Source of the DNA: Serratia proteamaculans
GTDB taxonomy: Bacteria; Pseudomonadota; Gammaproteobacteria; Enterobacterales; Enterobacteriaceae
Length of the DNA: 64,000 bases
Reading direction: 5' to 3'
NCBI RefSeq assembly: GCF_008830365.1
Contig: NZ_WBKI01000010.1
Location: 1 to 64,000, forward strand
Positions 8,302 to 17,399 of this stretch are shown here, one piece after another (position 1 is the first letter of the stretch; each line of letters begins with the position of its first letter). The notes beneath the pieces were generated by a model, which did no database searches, was not told the DNA's origin, and was given only the letters and a program-made list of their open reading frames with translations. Made by a program: the position numbers and the translations under genes.

Positions 8302-9225
8302 GTGGTAACGACATTGGATAACGCGTTGCTGGAAGACATTCTGCAACAGGTGCGCCCGCTGATTGGCCAGGGCAAGGTGGCGGACTATATACCGGCACTG
8401 GCGGAAGTGGCGGCCGATCGTCTGGCGATCGCTGTTTGCACCGTCGACGGCGAAATGTTCCAGGCCGGTAACGCCACCGAGCGCTTCTCTATTCAGTCGA
8501 TCTCCAAGGTGCTGAGCCTGACGTTGGCGCTGACACGCTATCAGGAGCACGAGATCTGGCAGCGGGTCGGCAAGGAGCCTTCCGGTCTGCCATTCAACTC
8601 GTTGCTGCAGTTGGAAATGGAGCAGGGCAAACCGCGCAATCCGTTTATCAACCCCGGTGCGCTGGTGGTGTGTGACATGCTGCAAACCCGGCTCAGCGCT
8701 CCCAAGCAACGCATGCTGGAAGTGGTGCGCCAACTGGCCGGTGAAGAAGACCTGGCCTATGACTCGAGGGTTGCCCGTTCCGAGTTTGAACACTCCGATC
8801 GCAATGCGGCGATAGCCTATCTGATGAAGTCGTTCGGCAACTTTGAAAACGACGTGCTCACCGTGCTGCAAACCTATTTCCACTACTGCGCGTTGCGGAT
8901 GAGCTGCCAGGAGCTGGCGCGTAGCTTTGTTTATCTGGCCAATCACGGGCGTGACCTGAGCGGACGTGAAGTGATCAGCCCGCTGCAGGCGCGCCAGATC
9001 AATGCGCTGATGATGACCAGTGGCATGTACGATGGCGCGGGGGAATTTGCCTACCGCGTAGGTATGCCGGGCAAGTCCGGTGTTGGCGGCGGTATTGTCG
9101 CTATCGTCCCCGATGAGCTGTCGATCGCCGTTTGGTCGCCGGAGCTGGATGCCTCCGGTAACTCACTGGCGGGAACTGCGGCGCTGGAACTGTTGTCTCA
9201 ACGGATTAGCCGTTCGATTTTTTAA
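8302..9225 (+). CDS. glsB: Glutaminase
   Basis: Serine-dependent, beta-lactamase-fold glutaminase (307 aa) that hydrolyses glutamine to glutamate and ammonia. The catalytic S-x-x-K is seen as S66-ISK69 in [12 protein letters not shown]; other conserved blocks are [19 protein letters not shown] and [17 protein letters not shown] at 8302 is preferred to the in-frame GTG at 8293 because the GGAG at 8288-8291 is then 10 nt away and the N-terminus matches the family. In E. coli the homologue is yneH (glsB), at another locus, so placement beside yggN is a lineage feature. Confidence 0.94.
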   Translation: MVTTLDNALLEDILQQVRPLIGQGKVADYIPALAEVAADRLAIAVCTVDGEMFQAGNATERFSIQSISKVLSLTLALTRYQEHEIWQRVGKEPSGLPFNSLLQLEMEQGKPRNPFINPGALVVCDMLQTRLSAPKQRMLEVVRQLAGEEDLAYDSRVARSEFEHSDRNAAIAYLMKSFGNFENDVLTVLQTYFHYCALRMSCQELARSFVYLANHGRDLSGREVISPLQARQINALMMTSGMYDGAGEFAYRVGMPGKSGVGGGIVAIVPDELSIAVWSPELDASGNSLAGTAALELLSQRISRSIF

Positions 9226-9255
9226 TCCCACCACGGAAGGGAGTCAGGAGAAAAT

Positions 9256-9972
9256 ATGTTAAAGAAAACCGGGTTAGCCTTACTGCTGTTGACTGCTTCA
9301 CAGGCCCATGCCGAGTATCAGTGCAGCGTTAAACCCCAGGACGACGTGATTATCAGCCCGCAGAACGTGCAGGTGACTGGAGCCAGCGGCAACCTGCAGA
9401 TTTCAGCGGATGGCGATGTGACCCGCAACGGGCAGGCGTTGACCCTGACTGACAGCCAGCGGCAAAAGGCCTTCAGCTACCAGAATGCGCTGCGTAAAGA
9501 GCTGCCGTGGATCGACAACGGTGCACAGCAGCACCTGGAAAAAGCGCGCGTGGCGTTGGATAAGGTGATCGTCAAGGAATTAGGCAGCGACAGCAACGTG
9601 CGCAACCGCCTGACTACGCTCAATGGCCAGCTCAAACAGCAGATGAACCGCATCATCGAACACCGCAGCGACGGCCTGACCTTCCACCACAAGGCGATTG
9701 ATCAGGTTGAGCAGGATGGCCGTAATCTGGTGCAGCAGAGCATGGGTGGCGTATTGCAGGACAGCCTGAATGAGATGGGCGTCAAGCAGGCGGCCAACAG
9801 CGGCGGCAATCCGTTGCAGGCGATCATGGGCAATCTGGGTGGCCTGCAGAAAGCGATTCAGAACGAATGGAACAACCAGGAGCAGGACTTCCAGAACTTT
9901 GGTCACGATGTCTGTAACCGCGTTACCGGCCTGGAAACTCAGCGCAAAGACCTGCTTAATGCTTTGAAGTAA
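9256..9972 (+). CDS. yggN: YggN family periplasmic protein (DUF2884)
   Basis: Secreted protein (238 aa) with an evident Sec signal peptide (MLKKTGLALLLLTASQAHA, residues 1-19). The mature part begins EYQCSVKPQDDV and contains a long helical, Gln-rich segment (about 90-215) and a conserved C-terminal DVCNRVTGLE. Cys23 and the C-terminal Cys could form a disulfide. Function is unknown. It lies 30 bp after glsB with a good AGGAG site, so the two may be co-transcribed. Confidence 0.9.
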   Translation: MLKKTGLALLLLTASQAHAEYQCSVKPQDDVIISPQNVQVTGASGNLQISADGDVTRNGQALTLTDSQRQKAFSYQNALRKELPWIDNGAQQHLEKARVALDKVIVKELGSDSNVRNRLTTLNGQLKQQMNRIIEHRSDGLTFHHKAIDQVEQDGRNLVQQSMGGVLQDSLNEMGVKQAANSGGNPLQAIMGNLGGLQKAIQNEWNNQEQDFQNFGHDVCNRVTGLETQRKDLLNALK

Positions 9973-10068
9973 CACGGAATGATGTCTGGAAGTGTGTTTT
10001 TTGACCTTTTAACCACTATCTGACAGACTGGCTAAACTATAATCAATGGCCAAAAGGATTTTGCATTG

Positions 10069-10311
10069 ATGCCAGTAATATTTCGTTATAAAGGCTATAA
10101 GTTCTTTTTTTATTCGAATGAAGGCGAGCCGTTAGAACCGGCTCATATTCATGTCAGAGATGCGGTGGCAGAAGCCAAATTCTGGCTAACGCCTGAAGTG
10201 CAGTTAGCCCGAAATGATGGGTTTAATATCAGAGTGTTAAAAGAGTTAACCGGAACCGTTGAAGTTCATAAGAGGTTATTTTTGGAGGCCTGGAATGAGT
10301 ATTTCAGCTAA
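10069..10311 (+). CDS. DUF4160 domain protein
   Basis: Small protein of 80 aa with the DUF4160 pattern: PVIFRYKGYKFFFYSNEGEP, then EPAHIHVRD and a C-terminal helix (LFLEAWNEYF). The conserved P-x-H-x-H-V is plausible as a functional site. ATG at 10069 is chosen because AGGA (10055-10058) lies 10 nt upstream; a TTG just before it is also in frame. DUF4160 genes are commonly paired with DUF2442 genes, an arrangement often described as toxin-antitoxin-like, but no activity has been established to my knowledge. First gene of a three-gene insertion between yggN and hemW. Confidence 0.85.
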   Translation: MPVIFRYKGYKFFFYSNEGEPLEPAHIHVRDAVAEAKFWLTPEVQLARNDGFNIRVLKELTGTVEVHKRLFLEAWNEYFS

Positions 10312-10543
10312 GAACGTAAGCTTTGATGAGACTACGATGTGGGTTGAATTGAGCGACGCCAGAATTATCGGTGTGCCACTCGCATGGTTCCCCCGGCTAC
10401 TCAAAGCTACGGACGAAGAGCGTGCCCGTTATGAGCTGAGTGCCCGTGGTATCCATTGGGAGGCGTTGGATGAAGATATTTCCGTTGAAGGTTTGCTAAA
10501 GGGACGGGGTGATATCACCCATCGTCCCCATCATGCCGCCTGA
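10295..10543 (+). CDS. DUF2442 domain protein
   Basis: Protein of 82 aa with the DUF2442 core: KNVSFDETTMWVELSDARIIGVPLAWFPRLLKA, then a conserved WEALDEDISVEGLL end. The ATG at 10295 lies inside the end of the DUF4160 gene (17-bp overlap) and has a strong GGAGG site (TTTGGAGGCC), so translation is coupled and the two products probably act together. The DUF2442 fold is related to small DNA-binding or antitoxin-like proteins by neighbourhood only; that role is inference. Confidence 0.87.
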   Translation: MSISAKNVSFDETTMWVELSDARIIGVPLAWFPRLLKATDEERARYELSARGIHWEALDEDISVEGLLKGRGDITHRPHHAA

Positions 10544-10568
10544 TTCATGGGTGTTTACGGAGAACGCT

Positions 10569-11003
10569 ATGAGCCATACTCGCTACGAAACTGATGTTGT
10601 CGCCTGGGCAAATGAACAGGCTGCTCTTTTGCGCTCCGGAAAATTGTCTGAGATCGATGTTGAAAAGATCGCCGAGGAGATTGAGGACGTGGGGAAGAGC
10701 GAGCAAAGGGAACTTGCAAGCCGAATGATGGTGCTGATAGCACACCTGCTGAAATGGAAGTATCAGCCGGCGCGTCGTGGCACCAGCTGGGAAAGAACGA
10801 TTAAGGCGCAGCGCAAAGAGGTGCTTTATAGCCTGAAAGAGTCGCCCAGTTTAAAAAGCAAACTCGGCGATGCAGACTGGCTGGATGTGGTTTGGTCCAA
10901 GGCGATAGCGCTGGCGACGACCGAAACCGGGTTGGACGTTTATCCGGAAAACGGGATTTGGGATATTCAGCAGGTGCTTTCCCACGAGTTCTATCCAGAT
11001 TAA
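10569..11003 (+). CDS. DUF29 family protein
   Basis: All-helical protein of 144 aa typical of DUF29: an N-terminal YETDVVAWANEQAALLRSG, then IDVEKIAEEIEDVGKSEQRELASR, HLLKWKYQPARRGTSWERTI and a C-terminal FYPD. ATG at 10569 follows ACGGAGAACGCT. It ends in a terminator shared with hemW. The family is of unknown function, is common in cyanobacteria and scattered in proteobacteria, and is often near other small accessory genes. It is likely co-transcribed with the DUF4160/DUF2442 pair 25 bp upstream. Confidence 0.85.
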   Translation: MSHTRYETDVVAWANEQAALLRSGKLSEIDVEKIAEEIEDVGKSEQRELASRMMVLIAHLLKWKYQPARRGTSWERTIKAQRKEVLYSLKESPSLKSKLGDADWLDVVWSKAIALATTETGLDVYPENGIWDIQQVLSHEFYPD

Positions 11004-11006
11004 AAC

Positions 11007-11038
11007 CAAAAAAAAGCGCTGATAATTCAGCGCTTTTT
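11007..11038. terminator. Bidirectional terminator, DUF29 / hemW
   Basis: Stem AGCGCTGA / TCAGCGCT with loop TAAT, flanked by an A-run on the left and a T-run on the right, so it works for both converging transcripts. Confidence 0.92.
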
Positions 11039-11039
11039 G

Positions 11040-12179
11040 CTATTCGTCTGCCAGAAACAGCTCCAGCAGCGAGTTAAGGAACAGTTTGCCTTTCTCGGTG
11101 ATCTGCCAATATTCCGGCGTTTCTTCCAGATAGCCTTTCGCCAGTGCTTCGGCCAGCTGTGCACGGATAGTGCTTTCATCCAGCCCGGTGTAGTTGACGA
11201 ACTCGTCACGTGGCGCCGCCTCCAGCAGGCGGAAGCGGTTCATAAAGAACTCGAACGGCCGATCCGCCGCCGTCACCTCATGCTGCTTGTCCATATACTT
11301 GCCTTGCATAAAACCGCGCGGATGCTTGGTTTTCGCGGTGCGCAGAATGCGGCCGTCGCTGAATGTCAGTTTGCCGTGTGCGCCACAGCCAATCCCCAGA
11401 TAGTCGCCAAAGCGCCAGTAGTTGAGGTTGTGTTGGCACTGGTAACCCGGCTTGGCATAGGCCGAGGTTTCATATTGCTGGTAGCCGGCAGCGCTCAGTA
11501 ACTCATGGCCCCGTTCGAAAATATCCCACAGCGCGTCGTCGTCCGGCAGGACCGGCGGACGTGAACTGAACAGGGTATTGGGTTCGATGGTCAGCTGATA
11601 CCACGACAGGTGCGGCGGATTAAGGGCAATCGCCTGGCGCAAATCGTCCAGCGCCTCTTCCAGCGACTGGTCTGGCAGGCCATGCATCAGATCGAGGTTA
11701 AAACTACGCAGGCCAAGACCGGTGGCCAGGTGCGCTGCACGTTTGGCCTCTTCCGGGCCGTGTATACGCCCCAGGCGAGTTAACTTCTCGGCGCTGAAGC
11801 TCTGCACTCCGATAGAGATGCGGTTCACTCCGGCGCGCTGGTAGCCGCTGAAGCGATCGGCCTCCACGGTGCCGGGGTTGGCCTCCATGGTGATCTCGGC
11901 ACCGTCAACCACGTGGATGCGTGCCCGCACGCCGTCCAGCAGCGATTGCATCGCCTCGGCACTCAGCAGGCTGGGGGTGCCGCCGCCGATAAAAATAGTA
12001 CTGATTTCACGGCCGGCTACCAGCGGCAGATCGGCATCCAGATCCGCCAGCAGGTGATCGACATATTCCTGATGCGGGACTTCGCCCTTCAACGCATGCG
12101 AGTTGAAGTCGCAGTACGGGCATTTCTGCACGCACCACGGGATATGAATGTACAAACTTAATGGCGGCAACTTAAGCAT
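11040..12179 (-). CDS. hemW: Radical SAM heme chaperone HemW
   Basis: Cytoplasmic radical SAM protein (379 aa) related to oxygen-independent coproporphyrinogen oxidase but acting in heme delivery to membrane proteins. The [4Fe-4S]/SAM motif is C16-x3-C20-x2-C23 ([14 protein letters not shown]). Other conserved parts are [28 protein letters not shown] and the HemW C-terminal domain. The Cys after the motif that marks true HemN (CxxxCxxCxC) is absent here, since Phe follows Asp, which supports HemW. The start overlaps the end of rdgB by 8 bp. Confidence 0.97.
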   Translation of the reverse strand: MLKLPPLSLYIHIPWCVQKCPYCDFNSHALKGEVPHQEYVDHLLADLDADLPLVAGREISTIFIGGGTPSLLSAEAMQSLLDGVRARIHVVDGAEITMEANPGTVEADRFSGYQRAGVNRISIGVQSFSAEKLTRLGRIHGPEEAKRAAHLATGLGLRSFNLDLMHGLPDQSLEEALDDLRQAIALNPPHLSWYQLTIEPNTLFSSRPPVLPDDDALWDIFERGHELLSAAGYQQYETSAYAKPGYQCQHNLNYWRFGDYLGIGCGAHGKLTFSDGRILRTAKTKHPRGFMQGKYMDKQHEVTAADRPFEFFMNRFRLLEAAPRDEFVNYTGLDESTIRAQLAEALAKGYLEETPEYWQITEKGKLFLNSLLELFLADE

Positions 12180-12765
12180 TGCGCATCGCTTCCAGCATCA
12201 GTTTCAGTGCTTTACCACGGTGCGACACTGAGCGTTTCTCATCGCGACTCAGCTCGGCAGCGGTGCGGCCCAGTTCCGGGACGTAGAAGATTGGATCGTA
12301 ACCGAAACCGCCTTCACCTGCCGCGGCGTGGGTGATTTCACCGGCCCAACTGCCGTGGAACACCAGTGGCGTTGGGTCTTCTGCGTGGCGCATATACACC
12401 AGCACGCAGTGGAATTGCGCACCGCGACTGCCCTGCGGCACGTCTTTCAGTGCCACTAGCAGTTTGTCGAGGTTTTGCTGGTCGGAGGCGTCAACGCCTG
12501 CGTAACGCGCAGAATAGATGCCCGGTGCGCCGCCCAATGCGTCTACCGCCAGGCCCGAGTCGTCGGCAATCGCCGGCAGGCCGGTGATTTGCGCCGCGTG
12601 ACGGGCTTTCAGGATGGCGTTTTCAATAAACGTCAGGCCGGTTTCCTCAGCGGACTCAACGCCCAGCTCGGTTTGTGCGACCACATTCAGCCCGAAATCG
12701 GCCAGCAGGTCGGCGAGTTCGCGCACTTTGCCCGGGTTACCGGTGGCAAGAACGACTTTTTGCAT
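12172..12765 (-). CDS. rdgB: XTP/dITP pyrophosphatase
   Basis: House-cleaning nucleotidase (197 aa) that hydrolyses dITP, XTP and dXTP to monophosphates and keeps deaminated purines out of DNA. It has the Ham1/ITPase motif at the N-terminus ([14 protein letters not shown]), [46 protein letters not shown] and [12 protein letters not shown]. It lies in a tight minus-strand operon: yggU upstream by 17 bp, and hemW overlapping downstream. Confidence 0.97.
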   Translation of the reverse strand: MQKVVLATGNPGKVRELADLLADFGLNVVAQTELGVESAEETGLTFIENAILKARHAAQITGLPAIADDSGLAVDALGGAPGIYSARYAGVDASDQQNLDKLLVALKDVPQGSRGAQFHCVLVYMRHAEDPTPLVFHGSWAGEITHAAAGEGGFGYDPIFYVPELGRTAAELSRDEKRSVSHRGKALKLMLEAMRNA

Positions 12766-12782
12766 GATGACTACCTTGAAAT

Positions 12783-13073
12783 TTATTCGATTAGCGCCGC
12801 GACCACTGCGGGGATCTGTTGCGGATTAACGATGCGTAACTGTTTATGCCGCCCCAGTTCGCCTTTCTCTATGGTGACGTTGCTTTTCGCCACTTTGAAC
12901 TGCTTGGCGAGAAATTTGATCAGATGAGCGTTGGCCTGGCCGTCTACCGGCGGGGCGGTAATGGCGACTTTAAGTTCGTCGCCATGCAAACCGACAATCT
13001 GGTCGCGGCTGGCTTTCGGCTGAATATATAGCCTGATCGCCAGCCCGTCCAGCACCGGGGTCACTGCACTCAC
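12783..13073 (-). CDS. yggU: YggU family protein (DUF167)
   Basis: Small cytoplasmic protein (96 aa) of the UPF0235/DUF167 family, function unknown. The family pattern is seen as [38 protein letters not shown] and the K-S-N-V-x-I-x-K-G strand. It overlaps yggT by 4 bp (ATGA), so the two are translationally coupled. The conserved yggS-proC-yggT-yggU-rdgB-hemW order is itself the strongest support. Confidence 0.93.
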   Translation of the reverse strand: MSAVTPVLDGLAIRLYIQPKASRDQIVGLHGDELKVAITAPPVDGQANAHLIKFLAKQFKVAKSNVTIEKGELGRHKQLRIVNPQQIPAVVAALIE

Positions 13074-13624
13074 AACAGGAACCAGATCTCACCGAACAGA
13101 TCCATACCCAGGTAGTTGATCAGATACAGGATCAGGATCACCACCATCGCTGAAAAATCAATGCCGCCCATTGCCGGCAAGATACGGCGGATCGGGGACA
13201 TCAAAGGTTCGGTCAGTTGATACATCAACTGATCAATCGGGCTGCGGCCCTGGCTGATCCAGCTCATCAGCGCGCGGATAATCATCACCCAGAAGATCAG
13301 GTAACCGGCCGACTTCACCAGTGAGATCAACCCAAACAACAGATTATACGGACTGAGTGACATAGCACCGCCCTGAATCAGCAGCAGCAGCGGATACTTG
13401 ATGGTCATCAGCAGGAACGCCAGCAGCAGTGATGCGCTGTCGATCGGCCCGAGGGACGGAATGACACGGCGCAGCGGGCCGATCACCGGTTGGGTGATCT
13501 TCACGATAAACTGTGCGAATGGGTTGTAAAAGTCAGCGCGCGTCCACTGCATCCAGATGCGCAGCAGCAGTACCATGACGTACAGATCAACAACGGTTTT
13601 GACCAAAAAAGTCAGCGTTAGCAT
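13070..13624 (-). CDS. yggT: YggT family membrane protein
   Basis: Integral inner-membrane protein (184 aa) with two YggT repeats, each a pair of membrane segments: first [23 protein letters not shown] with [24 protein letters not shown], second [20 protein letters not shown] with [17 protein letters not shown]. The repeated motif (T)(Q/E)P(V/L)(I/M)xPxRRxxP is clear. Role is not fully known; relatives are linked to osmotic or potassium stress and to photosystem/cell-division organisation in plastids. Confidence 0.94.
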   Translation of the reverse strand: MLTLTFLVKTVVDLYVMVLLLRIWMQWTRADFYNPFAQFIVKITQPVIGPLRRVIPSLGPIDSASLLLAFLLMTIKYPLLLLIQGGAMSLSPYNLLFGLISLVKSAGYLIFWVMIIRALMSWISQGRSPIDQLMYQLTEPLMSPIRRILPAMGGIDFSAMVVILILYLINYLGMDLFGEIWFLL

Positions 13625-13655
13625 GTAGTAGCCCTTCTCCTTAACTCTCGATTAT

Positions 13656-14477
13656 TTAAAATGATTTTTCCATTTCCTGCGCACGGGAAACTGCCGCCTG
13701 CATGGCTTTGGCCACGGTTGCCGGCAGCTGTTGTTCGTTGAAGACCCGCAGCGCTTCGGCGGTGGTGCCGCCTTTAGAGGTCACTTGCTCACGCAGGGTC
13801 GACAATGGCGTATCCGGGTTGGCTTCCACCAGCGCGGCAGCGCCGGAGGCCGCTTGCTGCACCAGATTACGGGCGGTCTGGCTGTCGAAGCCCATACGTT
13901 CGGCTTCTTGCTGCATGGCTTCCATAAACAGGAAGAAATAAGCCGGTGCGCTACCGGCAGCGGCGATGACGCCGTTAATGCCGTTTTCGTCATCCACCCA
14001 GCACACCTTGCCGACTGACGCCATCAAATCGCTGCTGTAGTCGCGCTCCTGTTGGCTGACCTGTTGCGGTGCATACAGGCCGCTCATGCCTTTACCTACC
14101 AGTGAGGGGGTATTGGGCATGATGCGCACGATGTTCAGGTTGTCGCCCAGCAGTTGGTAAAAACGGCTGACCTGGATACCGGCGGCGATCGACAAAACCA
14201 GCTTGCCGCTGAAATCGACCCGTTCGCGCAATGGCTGACAGACATCGGCCATCATCTGCGGTTTTACCGCCAGCACCACGACATCGGCCGCTTGAGCACA
14301 GGCCAGATTGTCACTGCTGCTGACAATGCCGTAGTCCGCCGCCAGTGCATCACGGTTTTTAGCCGAAGGTGCACAGACGCTAATGGATTTAGCCGGATAA
14401 CCGCCCGCCACCAGGCCGGCGATGATAGCGCGTGCCATGTTACCGGCACCAATAAAGGTAATCTTACGATGCTGCAT
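13656..14477 (-). CDS. proC: Pyrroline-5-carboxylate reductase
   Basis: Last enzyme of proline synthesis (273 aa), reducing 1-pyrroline-5-carboxylate to L-proline with NAD(P)H. The N-terminal Rossmann motif FIGAGNMARAIIAGL and the P5CR signature of the C-terminal dimer domain (VTSKGGTTAEALRVF) are intact, with MPNTPSLVGKGMSGLY in between. ATG 14477 is used because GAGGG lies about 7 nt upstream; a TTG codon just before it is in frame. Unlike E. coli, where proC is elsewhere, it sits here between yggS and yggT, the arrangement seen in Yersinia and Serratia. Confidence 0.95.
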   Translation of the reverse strand: MQHRKITFIGAGNMARAIIAGLVAGGYPAKSISVCAPSAKNRDALAADYGIVSSSDNLACAQAADVVVLAVKPQMMADVCQPLRERVDFSGKLVLSIAAGIQVSRFYQLLGDNLNIVRIMPNTPSLVGKGMSGLYAPQQVSQQERDYSSDLMASVGKVCWVDDENGINGVIAAAGSAPAYFFLFMEAMQQEAERMGFDSQTARNLVQQAASGAAALVEANPDTPLSTLREQVTSKGGTTAEALRVFNEQQLPATVAKAMQAAVSRAQEMEKSF

Positions 14478-14497
14478 CAAAATCCCTCGTTAATGTG

Positions 14498-15205
14498 TCA
14501 GGCCTGTGAATAATCACGGGCGCCAAAAATGGCGGTGCCGATGCGCACCATGGTGCTGCCTGCGGCAATCGCTGCCGTCATGTCGTCGGTCATGCCCATC
14601 GACAGCGTGTCCACCTGTGGGTATTGCTGTTGCAGGGCCAGGAAGGCGTCACGCATCTGACCGAATACCGCCAACTGGCTCTGGTAATCTTCTTGCGGTG
14701 CTGGAATGGCCATCAGCCCGCGCAGCCTGACGTTTGGCAGCGCGGCAACCGCCTCTGCCAGCGCCGGCAATTCAGCCAGTACAATGCCAGATTTACTCTG
14801 CTCATCGCTGATATTTATTTGGATCAGAACGTTAAGCGGTGGCATCTCTGCCGGGCGCTGGTCGCTCAAACGCAGGGCAATGCGCAGCCGATCAACGGTG
14901 TGGCACCAGGCGAAGTTCTCTGCCACCAGTCGGCTCTTGTTGGATTGCAAAGGGCCGATAAAGTGCCAATCCAATGTTGCGCCTTCCGGCAGCGCGGCGA
15001 AATGCTGAACCTTATCCACGCCTTCCTGAACATAGTTCTCGCCGAAGGCGCGCTGGCCCGCTGCGATGGCTTCTGCGATCGCAGCCACAGGTTTGGTTTT
15101 GCTTACGGCAAGCAGCGTAACTTCTTCTGGAGCGCGATCGCAGCCTTGAGCGGCCGCGGCAATGCGGTTTCTGACATCCTGCAGATTCTGTTGGATAGTG
15201 CTCAT
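14498..15205 (-). CDS. yggS: YggS family PLP homeostasis protein
   Basis: PLP-binding protein without known enzymatic activity (235 aa), related to the N-terminal barrel of alanine racemase and involved in vitamin B6 homeostasis. Conserved parts are LLAVSKTKP (the Lys that binds PLP), AFGENYVQEG, WHFIGPLQSNKSR, LIQINISDEQSKSG and LSMGMTDDMTAAI with GSTMVRIGTAIFG at the phosphate site. It is divergent from the pilT homologue with only 20 bp between the start codons. Confidence 0.96.
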   Translation of the reverse strand: MSTIQQNLQDVRNRIAAAAQGCDRAPEEVTLLAVSKTKPVAAIAEAIAAGQRAFGENYVQEGVDKVQHFAALPEGATLDWHFIGPLQSNKSRLVAENFAWCHTVDRLRIALRLSDQRPAEMPPLNVLIQINISDEQSKSGIVLAELPALAEAVAALPNVRLRGLMAIPAPQEDYQSQLAVFGQMRDAFLALQQQYPQVDTLSMGMTDDMTAAIAAGSTMVRIGTAIFGARDYSQA

Positions 15206-15225
15206 TATTGACCCAGGAGATTGAT

Positions 15226-16248
15226 ATGGATATCGATGAATTCGTGGCCCTTAGTGTAAAGCATAATGCTTCCGATCTGCACCTTTGTACCGGACATCGG
15301 CCGATGTTGCGCATTGATGGTGAACTGCAGCCGCTGGCAGGGGCCGAAATCCTGACCGCAGCGAGAATGCAGTTGCTGTGCAACGCCCTGCTGCAACCGT
15401 TGCAGCGGCAGCAGTTACAGCAGTTGGGGCAGCTGGATCTGGCGCTTTCACTGGCGGGTGAGATCCGCCTGCGTGCCAATTTCTTTCTGCAAAGCCTGGG
15501 AGTCTCGATTGCCTTGCGGCTGATTGCCGGCCACTGTCCAACCTTGGCCGCGTTGGCCGCGCCAGACATTATTCCGGCTCTGGTTCGGCGCGAAGATGGC
15601 CTGATCCTGGTGACCGGTGCGACTGGCAGCGGAAAATCCACCACGCTGGCGGCGATGATTGACGATATCAATCAGCACCAGCGTCGCCATATCCTAACGC
15701 TGGAAGATCCGATCGAATTTATCCACTGCAGCCGGCAGTGTTTGATCCAGCAACGCGAACTGGGTCGCGACAGCCATAGCTTTGACGATGCGCTGCGGGC
15801 TGCACTGCGTGAGGATCCGGATGTGATCCTGTTGGGGGAGCTGCGCGATACCACCACGATCCGTCTGGCACTGACCGCGGCGGAAACCGGCCATCTGGTG
15901 CTGGCCACATTGCATACCCGCAGTGCGCCGCAGGCGGTGGATCGGCTGGTGGATGTTTTTCCGGCGGAAGAAAAACCTTACGTGCGTGCCCAATTGGCCG
16001 GCAGCTTACAGGCAGTGATTGCACAAAAATTGTTGAGTCGGTCCGGCGGTGGCAGGGTGGCAATTTTTGAGGTACTGACGGCAACGGCGGCGGTCAGCAG
16101 CATGATCCGTGAGGGCAAAACCCATCAGTTGCCTAACGTGCTGCAAACCGGCGGGCAGTCCGGTATGCAGACCTTTGAACAGGGCCTGCAGCAGCGGATC
16201 AGCGCCGGCTTACTTGGTGGAGGGCAAGACCCTCAGAATAGGGATTAA
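15226..16248 (+). CDS. yggR: PilT/PilU-like ATPase (YggR)
   Basis: AAA-type secretion ATPase (340 aa) of the PilT group, which powers pilus retraction where a type IV pilus is present. It has an N-terminal PAS-like domain (about 1-105), Walker [10 protein letters not shown] (131-139), Asp box [12 protein letters not shown], Walker [10 protein letters not shown] with Gly in place of the usual Arg before the Glu, and His box [12 protein letters not shown] 15226 follows AGGAG; a TTG at 15208 is in frame but has no ribosome site. No other pilus gene is in the window, so it is an orphan here. Its 3' end overlaps that of ruvX by 4 bp. Confidence 0.9.
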   Translation: MDIDEFVALSVKHNASDLHLCTGHRPMLRIDGELQPLAGAEILTAARMQLLCNALLQPLQRQQLQQLGQLDLALSLAGEIRLRANFFLQSLGVSIALRLIAGHCPTLAALAAPDIIPALVRREDGLILVTGATGSGKSTTLAAMIDDINQHQRRHILTLEDPIEFIHCSRQCLIQQRELGRDSHSFDDALRAALREDPDVILLGELRDTTTIRLALTAAETGHLVLATLHTRSAPQAVDRLVDVFPAEEKPYVRAQLAGSLQAVIAQKLLSRSGGGRVAIFEVLTATAAVSSMIREGKTHQLPNVLQTGGQSGMQTFEQGLQQRISAGLLGGGQDPQNRD

Positions 16249-16667
16249 CCCAACTGCCGCTCAAACCAGCTTTCCAGAATAACCACCGCCGAGGCGGAGT
16301 CCACGCTGCCCTTGTCCAACGCGCGGAACCCGCCACGGTCGAACAAATTAGCGCGGGCTTCGACGGTACTCAGGCGTTCATCATGCAGTGCGATCTGGAC
16401 GCCAAAGCGGCCGTGCAGGCGGTTGGCGAACTTGCGAGCTTGCTCGGTCACCAACTGTTCGGTGCCGTCCATGTTCAGCGGCAGCCCGACCACCACCAGA
16501 TCCGGCTGCCATTCTTTCAGCAGTTTCTCGATCTTTTGCCAGTCCGGTGAACCGTCCTGTGCTTTGAAGGCCGCCAGCGCGCGGGCGCTGCCCGTGAGTT
16601 CCTGCCCGATGGCGGCACCAATGCTTTTGGTACCGAAGTCGAAGGCGATAATGGTGCGGTTAGTCAT
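16245..16667 (-). CDS. ruvX: Putative pre-16S rRNA nuclease YqgF / RuvX
   Basis: RNase H-fold nuclease (140 aa) that is essential in E. coli and matures the 5' end of 16S rRNA; it was earlier named as a Holliday-junction resolvase. The conserved acidic motif DFGTKSIG lies at the N-terminus, followed by [20 protein letters not shown] and [12 protein letters not shown]. It overlaps the stop of yqgE by one base, so the pair is coupled. Confidence 0.96.
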   Translation of the reverse strand: MTNRTIIAFDFGTKSIGAAIGQELTGSARALAAFKAQDGSPDWQKIEKLLKEWQPDLVVVGLPLNMDGTEQLVTEQARKFANRLHGRFGVQIALHDERLSTVEARANLFDRGGFRALDKGSVDSASAVVILESWFERQLG

Positions 16668-17230
16668 CAGGCATGTCCTGCGTGGTTAGCAATGCTGCAG
16701 ATGTCGATACCCAGACGGTTGGCAGCCGCGCGCCAGCGGTTGGCGATCGGCGTATGGAACAGAATGTCGGTGTCGGCTTCAATGGTCAGCCAGGCGTTTT
16801 CCAGCACTTCCTGTTCCAACTGGCCTTTTTCCCAACCGGCATAGCCGAGCGCGACCAGCACGTCATCCGGTTGCTCCGGAGTGCCCAGCGTTTCCAGCAC
16901 GTCTTTCGAGGTGGTGATCATGGTATCCGGCGAGATCTGAATGCTGGAGCCAAAGCCTTTGCGCGGCGTATGCAGAATAAAACCGCGATCGTCCGCCAGC
17001 GGGCCGCCGGCAAATACCGGTTTGTCCAGGCTGATAGCCGGATCGCGCGCCTGCGCTATGATCTTCAGTTTGCTCAACACTGTTTCCACCGTGAACTGTT
17101 CCACCGGTTTATTGATCACCAGGCCCATGGCGCCGTCTTCATTGTGCTCGCAGACATAAATCACCGAGCGTTTGAAGCGAGGATCCTGAAGTGATGGCAT
17201 AGCGATAAGAAAATGGTGCTGTAAATTCAT
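16667..17230 (-). CDS. yqgE: YqgE/AlgH family protein
   Basis: Protein of 187 aa of the UPF0301 (YqgE/AlgH) family. Clear family blocks are [51 protein letters not shown] and [15 protein letters not shown]. AlgH was named for an effect on alginate genes in Pseudomonas; the biochemical role is unknown. It is the first gene of the yqgE-ruvX pair, 169 bp downstream of gshB. Confidence 0.95.
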   Translation of the reverse strand: MNLQHHFLIAMPSLQDPRFKRSVIYVCEHNEDGAMGLVINKPVEQFTVETVLSKLKIIAQARDPAISLDKPVFAGGPLADDRGFILHTPRKGFGSSIQISPDTMITTSKDVLETLGTPEQPDDVLVALGYAGWEKGQLEQEVLENAWLTIEADTDILFHTPIANRWRAAANRLGIDICSIANHAGHA

Positions 17231-17399
17231 GGTGTTATTTTAGACAGTTGATGGGTGATAAGTTAAACAGCCGCCAGTATGCGGCCATCCCCGCCGCCTT
17301 TCAAGTTGCGGCGTTGTTAGCTGCACTCGCAAAGCCTAAGCCGATAGCGCCAGTCCGGGAAGCCAGGATTGCGGGCGACATCGCCGCCCGCACTGCGGA

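Noticed and set aside
7915..8946. 343-codon minus-strand frame
   Set aside because: Spans the opposite strand of yggL and glsB including their intergenic terminator; no ribosome site or domain.
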